This document shows positions 21,550 to 28,096 of a DNA stretch of 28,096 nt, piece after piece (the stretch's first letter is position 1; every line of letters starts with the position of its first letter). Source of the stretch: Sperchopsis tessellata (lineage: Eukaryota > Arthropoda > Insecta > Coleoptera > Hydrophilidae); NCBI GenBank assembly GCA_033557685.1, contig JAWQRN010000592.1, positions 1 to 28,096 on the forward strand, given 5' to 3'. A program made the translations under genes and the position numbers. Below the pieces are notes generated by a model. It worked only from the letters and a program-made list of their open reading frames with translations, did no database searches and was not told the DNA's origin.

Positions 21550-22015
21550 CAGTGCATTCATTTCAAAACTAGCCACTCAGAGTAACTCTGAATCTGAAGT
21601 GGACCTGATTTTAAGCATAAGCAAGTAAATTTAGGTTACGAGGGAGAACTTCAATACCATTATCGAATATTTATTCTTGTTCAACACCTTCACCCCAAAT
21701 TTTAAATTTCAAATGGTACTTTCTACTCTGTGATACAAAATTTTATAGGACTACCTTGTTCTATCTCAAGAACGCATGAACCAATTTCAATATTTTTTAC
21801 TGAGAAAAGTAAAATGTTTTACGCCTTTAAAAATGATCACAAACTTGAAAGTTCTATTTGATATTTCAAAGTTTGAGTGGCTGAGGGTGAAGGGATTGAA
21901 CAAATAATTATTTAATAATGGTTTTGAACTTCCCCATTGACTTTTTTTGCTCAAAATTGTGTCCTTTTCTAAGTTACAGTTATTCAAAGTGGCTAATTTT
22001 GAAATTAACGCACTG
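21550..22015. mobile_element. Near-palindromic MITE with TA flanks, right after TRPT1
   Basis: The left end TA-CAGTGCATTCATTTCAAAA, then CTAGCCACT, mirrors the right end, whose reverse complement is TA-CAGTGCGTTAATTTCAAAA, then TTAGCCACT. The arms stay similar for roughly 200 bp each, with inner blocks TTGTTCAA..CCTTCACCC and AAATTTCAAATGGTACTTTC or its partner, so nearly the whole 466 bp can fold back. TA flanks and CAGTG termini place it with Tc1/mariner-derived MITEs. It carries no transposase. It starts 80 bp after the TRPT1 stop and may lie in its 3'UTR. Confidence 0.85.
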
Positions 22016-22018
22016 TAC

Positions 22019-22024
22019 AATAAA
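22019..22024 (+). terminator. Possible TRPT1 poly(A) signal beyond the MITE
   Basis: AATAAA lies 2 nt past the MITE's right TA and about 550 nt past the TRPT1 stop. I saw no canonical AATAAA between the stop and the MITE; an ATTAAA overlaps the end of the coding region at 21459-21464. Use of this site would put the MITE in the 3'UTR. This is inference only. Confidence 0.3.
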
Positions 22025-22129
22025 CATCATTTTTAGCTTAGCGATAGAAAACAATAGCATGGGATATGCTTATTCTTTTAAAATTGTTTAAAAAATGTAA
22101 ACCTCGTGTAACACCACTAGAAAGAAATT

Positions 22130-24110
22130 AAAATATTTTTATTTAGATGATTTTATTTCCTTATCTTGAGAAAAAAGCATTATTAAATACCATATAAATA
22201 ATAAACATAGCATATGCCAAGACAAATTTTTCCTCTTAGAATATTCATGTATCATATATATTCATAACTATTTCCTCGTTTGCCGCTTACATTCCTGCTT
22301 CACCTTCTAATATTTGTTCTCATTTTTTTGTGAGTTAGTTAAGTATTCTTTTTTTAGTCCCGTGATACATCCACTTGTTCCACATCTACTTTCTAATTTG
22401 ATGTCTAATGATTTTTACATGCCATTATGTAAACATTCAAGCACACTCATAAAATGTTTTACTGGTGACCTTTTCTTAAAAGTCCTAATTTTTTAGCTAC
22501 CCCGCAGTAGATCAAAATTTTTACAGATTTGTTGTGTTTATATTTTTTCAATTTTCTGCAATACCTTAAAAGACCCCTCTAAGTAGTCTATAAGAATAAG
22601 TGATATATTCATATTCATAATAAATTAAAATTTATCATAAAAAAACTAAAATATGTATTAATTATATTAAACGCAATATGAATGAATGTCCTTTTTCTAC
22701 TTAATGAAAACAGGTATACCATCAAAGTTCTTACACCACTTAAAAACAAAGCTTCTAGTGATAAAAAACAAACCGTTGATTATTTTCACTGCAATGCCTT
22801 AAACGCCAAAAAATATTTCTTAATGGTTTATTGAGATTGGTAATTCACTTGTGAAGTCATTAATTTTGATACCATTGCATGTTGTGAAAAAAAGATACTA
22901 AGAAAACAATTGTTTCTGTCTCTCATTCATCCAATTCCGATTTTTCAAACAACCACTCTGACGATTCCTGACTACTCCCTGTAGATTAAACTACCTATTA
23001 AGAGAAGAAGAAAATTCTCACATTCAAATTTTCATTGTCTGATAAAAATGAACTTATATTCTTGCGCTATGCTTTTGGCAAAGATCGAAAAAGAGAATGC
23101 AAAGCATAGAGAACAATTTTGCATATTAACACAGAAATTCGAGTAGTATGCAAAACAAAATAATATACCCAATATTTAAAATGTATCACGATTAACATTC
23201 AGAAAAATTTGTGTACTCTAAATTTATTTTTTAATACACTATGACTACTCCGCCATATTCTTCGTTAGTCATTTCTTAAAATATTGTACTGATTTAAATT
23301 AAAATTTTTATTTAACTTCAAATGTGTTTCACAAGTACAAATTATAACTGGGTCATCTGTAATTTTTTAAATTTCAACACGTTTTCAAAATAATACATCT
23401 AGGGTTCCACGTCCAAGATCATTAAATAGTATTTACCTGATATTAAAAATAAGAATAAAAATTAAATTTATATAAAAGGTAAGAAACCCAAATATAAGGA
23501 ATGAAAATTAGGATCTACCACTCTATAAATACTATGTAGAATAATATAAATGCTGTAATAGACAAATTATTCCCGCCAAGTATAGTGTCTTTTTAGGAAA
23601 AACTCGTAGACCATCTGGTAAGACAAACAGGCAGAGACAAAGTATTTGGCTTACCCTGAGCTTAATTTGAAAATATTTTCTTCTCCAGTGCAGATATATT
23701 TTTGACTTACTGTTACAAAACTTAAATTTCAAAAAAATTCTATTCCTATTATTTCCTATTGTTCGAAATAATAGTAAGAGATAAAATTATTAATTTTTCG
23801 TACGAGAAATTAATTCTTGTTTACATGACACATAATCAACTTCTCTACATTAATTTACTACTTAATGCCATGTTAGCCGCACTGGCTGTAAAAAAGAACT
23901 CGATACCAATCATGTTTCAGATCATTTTTGGTACTGGGTAAAAGGAATGTACGTAGACAAATCCATATCTGTATATTGGTTTTATCAGTATAATTTGATC
24001 ACTGAATATATTTTACACCTATGCCATCTACAAATTCCTGTATATAGTTTATTTTATTTTAATGATTAATCTTTACCCGACTAGATTACAGCATCCCTTA
24101 ATCTTTCAAT
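22130..24110. other. Downstream of TRPT1, no gene recognised
   Basis: The sequence is AT-rich with short frames only (for example 22314-22496, 23532-23732, 23759-23941). None has a recognisable motif or exon-like splice borders. Confidence 0.4.
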
Positions 24111-24118
24111 TTCATCTG

Positions 24119-24286
24119 TAATCGATATTTCATCGGTAATCACTGATCTGCGTTATTTTTGAGGTCAAGATTTGTATAGCTGTACTTTTATAGTTAGTGC
24201 ATGTTGAATTCAAAAATATAACCCATTTTGCTCAATCAGGTCAGGTTTTTTGACTACCTCGATTTTTAGAAAGTAGGTATTACAGA
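24119..24286 (+). repeat. Dispersed repeat, copy A of a direct pair
   Basis: This copy aligns with 26248-26418. Shared blocks are GAGGTCAAGATTT against GACGTCAACATTT, TATAGCTGT.CTTTTATA, GCATGTTGAATT, CCATTTTGCTCAATCAGG, CAGGTTTTTT and TTTTTAGAAAGT. An outer ATCGAT..ATCGGTAATCA stretch is also partly shared. No coding content was seen. Confidence 0.7.
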
Positions 24287-24639
24287 AATAAATCAGATAA
24301 CGGTTATGAAACTATCATTCTTAGTTACTTACATTCATATCAGATGTGCATTAAATATATGATATAGTACATAAATACAGTTAATACAGAAGAAACGGCC
24401 TTTTCAGGAACTTTGGTAACAAGATTGCTTTTGTTCCAGTGGATTAAATCTGTTCAGATGACTGAAAGTTATAGTAACATGGAACGTTTGCTAACTGCTG
24501 ACTATAATCATCACAATTGGAAGATGTATGGAGACCTAAATATATAGTGGTTCGACGTTGTTTAAATTCTACACTTGCTCAATGTATTTATTTTGTAGCG
24601 ATGTTATAAAATTCATATATAGCTAGGTAACACTATAAG

Positions 24640-24740
24640 TATGCCTGAGGGATAGTCAAGCAGGCAAGGAGCACTATTTCAAACATGTCTGAGAAGCAAG
24701 ACCTGGCCTGAAACCAGGTTCGAACAGTGTTCTCTCGCGG
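24640..24740 (+). repeat. tRNA-like sequence with A and B boxes, probable SINE head
   Basis: TAGTCAAGCAGGC near 24653 fits the pol III A box and GGTTCGAAC at 24718-24726 fits the B box core. A CCTGG...CCAGG hairpin sits just before the B box. The T-arm after the B box does not pair, so this is not a good tRNA gene. A tRNA-derived SINE head or tRNA pseudogene is more likely. Confidence 0.4.
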
Positions 24741-24805
24741 ATCCTCAGAAAGTTATACTTCCACGCTCCACATCAAACTTCATATTATAAAATTTTTTGT
24801 CACAG

Positions 24806-24952
24806 TACTCAACAAAAGAACCTAGAGCTTTTCCTTTGCTAAATCAGAAGATTCCACTTGTCAGTGAGGCCAAACTAAAGGCAGGTATTTTTGATGGAAT
24901 AATATCAAATTCTGAGAATAAACGTTACAAACCATTGCAAAATCGATACTAG
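24806..24952 (+). pseudogene. Isolated coding-like fragment after a splice-acceptor-like site
   Basis: After TTTTTTGTCACAG, an open frame of 48 codons runs to TAG. Its centre, AFPLLNQKIPLVSEAKLKAG followed by IFDG, reads like conserved protein. It resembles a repeat-associated protein often found in insect genomes, where the same phrase is followed by a GPQI motif; here the frame diverges after GIFDG and stops. I cannot name a family with certainty. No partner exon was found, so it is called a repeat-derived or pseudogene fragment. Confidence 0.4.
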
Positions 24953-24959
24953 TGATTAA

Positions 24960-26240
24960 GGACATATTTAATAATGCCTGATATTGAATCAGGGAAAATT
25001 AGTACTAAAGTAAAAATTTTGTATAATATAATAGTATTGTGGATGTAAGCAATATATTGGACGTAGACAATAATATTAATGTGAATGAAAGAAATAAGAT
25101 TTGTAGAATGTTATTTTTTTTCCCAGAGATAACTATGTTAAACTTTTCTCGTGGTAAATTTTGATTACGGTCCAGTAGCAAAACCACCGAGATAATATTG
25201 AAAATAAACTAAGTAAACTAATTTATTAGTTAGACGGTGACGAAACGATTTTGAGAACTCTGACACCATTCTCGCGAGAATCATCCCGAGGGCTCACAGT
25301 CTTTTAGCGGGACACAAACACAAAGAGGTGCATGGAGGAATTAAATACACAAAGTAAATGTGGAAATACTGAAATAATATAATGTTGGAATAATGAAATA
25401 AAAATGAACCAGAACTCATATGTATATTATTAGAATAAATAAATTAATAAATAGCATCGCATAGCTAACAGCGTTAAGATCTGTGTTGGTTTTAAAATTC
25501 GACTAACCTATTATCGTTAGTGCGTATCTTGTTTTATATTTGGTATATGGGTCATTGGAAACAAAGTACTTATGAAATATCTTGGCAAAACGGACTGAAA
25601 ACAAAATATTTAATTTATTATTAAATAAGTGAAATCACTACAATATCAATAAAATTGATGTTCAGTAAAGTCCTGGTTAAATTGTAAAATTGGAAACATC
25701 ACCTTGTAGGCAGTAGTCTGTCTTTAAATTTACTTTCCTCCCATAAAATCCCCACAAATCAATTATTCCCAATAGTAACTTTCTTTCTTTGACTGTTTGC
25801 AATACGTTTGTATGTACATTACTAATATTTTGCTAATTGTTTTTAATAGTTTCTGGCAGGGTAGGAGTCCCTTTTTGACAACGTGGACATTCTACAAAAT
25901 ATTGCTTCATCTCAAAACTTTACTACTTCTTCATCTTTCAGTTATTGGCCTCTTGACCAATTGTCAAGCAGCTAGTTTTCAGTATAAATCCATAAAGGAA
26001 GCTTTGCATTGAAATAATTAAATCTAATTTACACGTGGACAGATGAAACACAACACTAAATACACATTCTGTTTTCCTAGATCCATGGCTGAGTTAGTAT
26101 TAATGTGATGATTAATTATACAACTAATACTAAATAGACACACGCACAGATGAACCTCCACGCCATACGGAGTCTCAAGCGGAAGTTTCAACTTTATTAT
26201 TATTACAACTATGTATGTTAGAACTACCAAATTCTCAAAA
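24960..26240. other. Intergenic, no gene recognised
   Basis: Mostly AT-rich. A GC-richer patch at 25240-25330 includes CTCGCGAGAA but has no frame or RNA fold that I recognise. The frame at 25797-26012 is hydrophobic and unsupported. Confidence 0.35.
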
Positions 26241-26247
26241 AGCTAAG

Positions 26248-26418
26248 TATCGATTACCGATAACTTTGGTCAAACAGGTTAAATTTTTTTTTCCTGACGT
26301 CAACATTTTTATAGCTGTTCTTTTATATTTACGGCATGTTGAATTAAAATTATAATCCATTTTGCTCAATCAGGGCAGGTTTTTTTACTACCTACATTTT
26401 TAGAAAGTTGTTATTATG
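26248..26418 (+). repeat. Dispersed repeat, copy B of a direct pair
   Basis: Partner of 24119-24286 in the same orientation, about 2.1 kb apart. It begins with the near-palindrome TATCGATTACCGATA and ends at TTTTTAGAAAGTTGTTATTA. Divergence between the copies suggests old insertions rather than a recent local duplication. Confidence 0.7.
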
Positions 26419-26468
26419 GCAATAATTGCATTGTCACAAAGCAGATTTGGACTTGCATTAAGTGTAAA

Positions 26469-26607
26469 GTATATATATATATGTATATAAATATATACGT
26501 ATATAGGTATATATACATATATATATATATATATATACGTTTATAGGTATATATACATATGTATATACGTATATATACATATATATATATATATTATATA
26601 TATATAC
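26469..26607. repeat. (TA)n microsatellite with interspersed TATACGTATATAGG units
   Basis: About 140 bp consist almost entirely of alternating TA, broken by ACGTATATAGG or ACGTTTATAGG and ATACATATG variants. It directly borders the foldback element on its left side. Confidence 0.95.
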
Positions 26608-26630
26608 AGCAAGGAAGCCAGGCGACTCTT

Positions 26631-27034
26631 GACAAGTACAACAATATCAGTTTTGCGTATGAGTGAGGTATCCAATGCCATATATAGCTATTTCGCAGCA
26701 CCATATATTTGTACTGGCAAGAGCAATTTTAACATAATACTGCATGGGCTTAATAATGTGAAATTTTGAAAAACATCCCCATCTCTAGGCGTTATTTTTC
26801 TTATACTGTTTAGATATCCCTAACATAAGATTTCTCCTCGCCACATTGAGATGGTGCTTGCTATATGAAATATTCATAGTAAGTTGTTTATATTTTATAC
26901 GAGTCAGTTTCGCTGTGTGTTTGTGATAGGGTCCAATTTACCTAGCCATACTGATGAGCAGTGGTGCTGCGAAATAGCTATATATGGCATTGGATACCTC
27001 ACTCGTACGCAAAACTGATATTATTGTACTTGTC
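26631..27034. mobile_element. Foldback/MITE-like element with 73-bp inverted arms
   Basis: Arms 26631-26703 and 26962-27034 are reverse complements with only two mismatches in 73 bp. They include TGGTGCTGCGAAATAGCTAT at the inner side and TGATATT.TTGTACTTGTC at the outer side. The 258-bp middle is unrelated and non-coding. (TA)n arrays lie outside both arms (26469-26607 and 27073-27101), suggesting insertion into a TA microsatellite or elements that carry it. The high arm identity suggests a younger element than the others here. Confidence 0.8.
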
Positions 27035-27070
27035 TATTTTAAGTCAGTTATTCCCACAACTAATTTTTAT

Positions 27071-27072
<2 letters not shown>

Positions 27073-27101
<29 letters not shown>
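27073..27101. repeat. (TA)n microsatellite, right of the foldback element
   Basis: About 14 uninterrupted TA units lie on the far side of the inverted-arm element, mirroring the larger TA array on its left. Confidence 0.9.
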
Positions 27102-27104
<3 letters not shown>

Positions 27105-28096
27105 TTAATGAATAATTCTTCTCATTGTATTGTAAATCTGTATTAAGTAAATAGGAATACTTAAGTTAGGTTGCGGAGTAGGATGGAATACTTACATTAG
27201 AGTTGTTGTAAAACATAAGAATAACAGATATAATTTAAAGTTAATAATGAATTTATTGTAACCCTTTGTGTAACTTGTGACATATGTTTACGAATAGGTT
27301 AACACAATGATGAATTACGTATAAGTAATGATGTGACCTTGAGACAATGCAAAATTCCTCCTACCTGTCATTCCAAGAAAACAATATCTTCAAACGTCTA
27401 CTTCGTTCATCCGTAACATGCAACGTGATCATCAAGGGGGCGGCACATAAAAGTTTTAACAAACTGTCAAAACATCTGAATTAATTATTATGAATATAAT
27501 ATGTAACACAAAATACCCTATTCAAACAGAAGGTTCAGTATTGACATTTTTAATTTCTAAGTTAAAAATACTATCTTGACAAAATTTGCATCGATCAATT
27601 AGTGCACACACATGCATTCATTATATTTTGTTAATAAAATTTTCTGATATTTAAAATTTCAGTAAATGAACGTCATTAAATAAGTATACATATAACAGAT
27701 TGGGTTAGCTTCGACACATCAACTTTATAGTTCCCTTAGGTGGCTGCATATTCGGGTTATATGAGGGTTGCCTTTTCTAGTTACTTAACGCCGTATTGAG
27801 CCAGTACTTAGGTGGGCGACAAAAATCCATGGGATGTACAAATTAAAACAATTTCAATTAATGAAGGAACCAATTATAAGCAAAATTACTAATAATACGC
27901 TTAAATGTCATCCGTTACATCTAAATGTAAAACTGTATTATATAATTGTGTAATTTTAATATTTGAAAAATCAAATATCAAGCAAACCGGCCAAGTCGAT
28001 ATATTGAATACAGAAATGTACTACGTACCGCAAAATGATGGTAACAAACTAAATGCAGTGGACACGTGTTTCTGTCATTAAGACGTCATCAGCACT
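27105..28096. other. Right end of window, no gene recognised
   Basis: AT-rich sequence with no supported coding frame, RNA gene or repeat boundary. A moderately GC-richer stretch at 27740-27830 is unidentified. Confidence 0.4.

Noticed and set aside
25280..25320. CTCGCGAGAA in a GC-richer patch, considered as a promoter motif
   Set aside because: No neighbouring exon or transcription start signal supports it.
1..28096. CRISPR array, operon or phage-type system
   Set aside because: There are no regularly spaced short repeats and no prokaryotic gene arrangement; the split genes show eukaryotic DNA.

Overview
This is an AT-rich animal nuclear window, most likely from an insect. The case rests on split genes with GT-AG introns, metazoan-type proteins, and dense insect-style mobile DNA (Tc1/mariner relics, MITEs, a SINE, LINE pieces). 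No bacterial, viral or organellar gene was recognised. I cannot name the species.

Three host genes can be read exon by exon. (1) Glycine N-methyltransferase (GNMT) lies on the minus strand in the left 5 kb. Exons 1-4 run from 4995 down to 109 and give 197 codons; the last third of the gene lies beyond the left edge. (2) An Aven-like cell-death/checkpoint regulator lies on the minus strand, 18790 down to 14053, in four proposed exons of about 271 codons. (3) A tRNA 2'-phosphotransferase (Tpt1/KptA, TRPT1) lies on the plus strand, 19022-21469, in three exons of about 214 codons. Aven and TRPT1 are divided head to head, with about 230 bp between the proposed start codons, so they may share a promoter. 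Nothing suggests that the three genes act in one pathway.

The rest is mainly intron and intergenic DNA filled with repeats. GNMT intron 1 holds a decayed Tc1/mariner transposase flanked by inverted and tandem terminal units (about 1200-2313). Upstream of GNMT are two inverted copies of a SINE-like repeat, then a structurally complete but dead Tc1/mariner-like element (6031-7680) with long inverted repeats, TA flanks and transposase remains. A small MITE follows at 7841-8069 and a perfect 24-bp-arm hairpin at 11713-11774. The Aven introns carry a mariner N-terminal relic, a LINE reverse-transcriptase scrap and an inverted pair of an unnamed dispersed repeat. The TRPT1 intron is almost filled by an antisense, broken LINE. 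Just past the TRPT1 stop is a near-palindromic 466-bp MITE (21550-22015) with TA flanks. Beyond about 22.1 kb I recognise no host gene, only a tRNA-like/SINE head beside a coding-like fragment, a two-copy dispersed repeat, and a foldback element with 73-bp arms between (TA)n microsatellites.

The window is rich in mobile-element structure. I found no convincing new multigene system. The most unusual items are the stacked terminal repeats at 1790-2313, the two foldback elements on the right, the perfect hairpin, and the unnamed dispersed repeat family.
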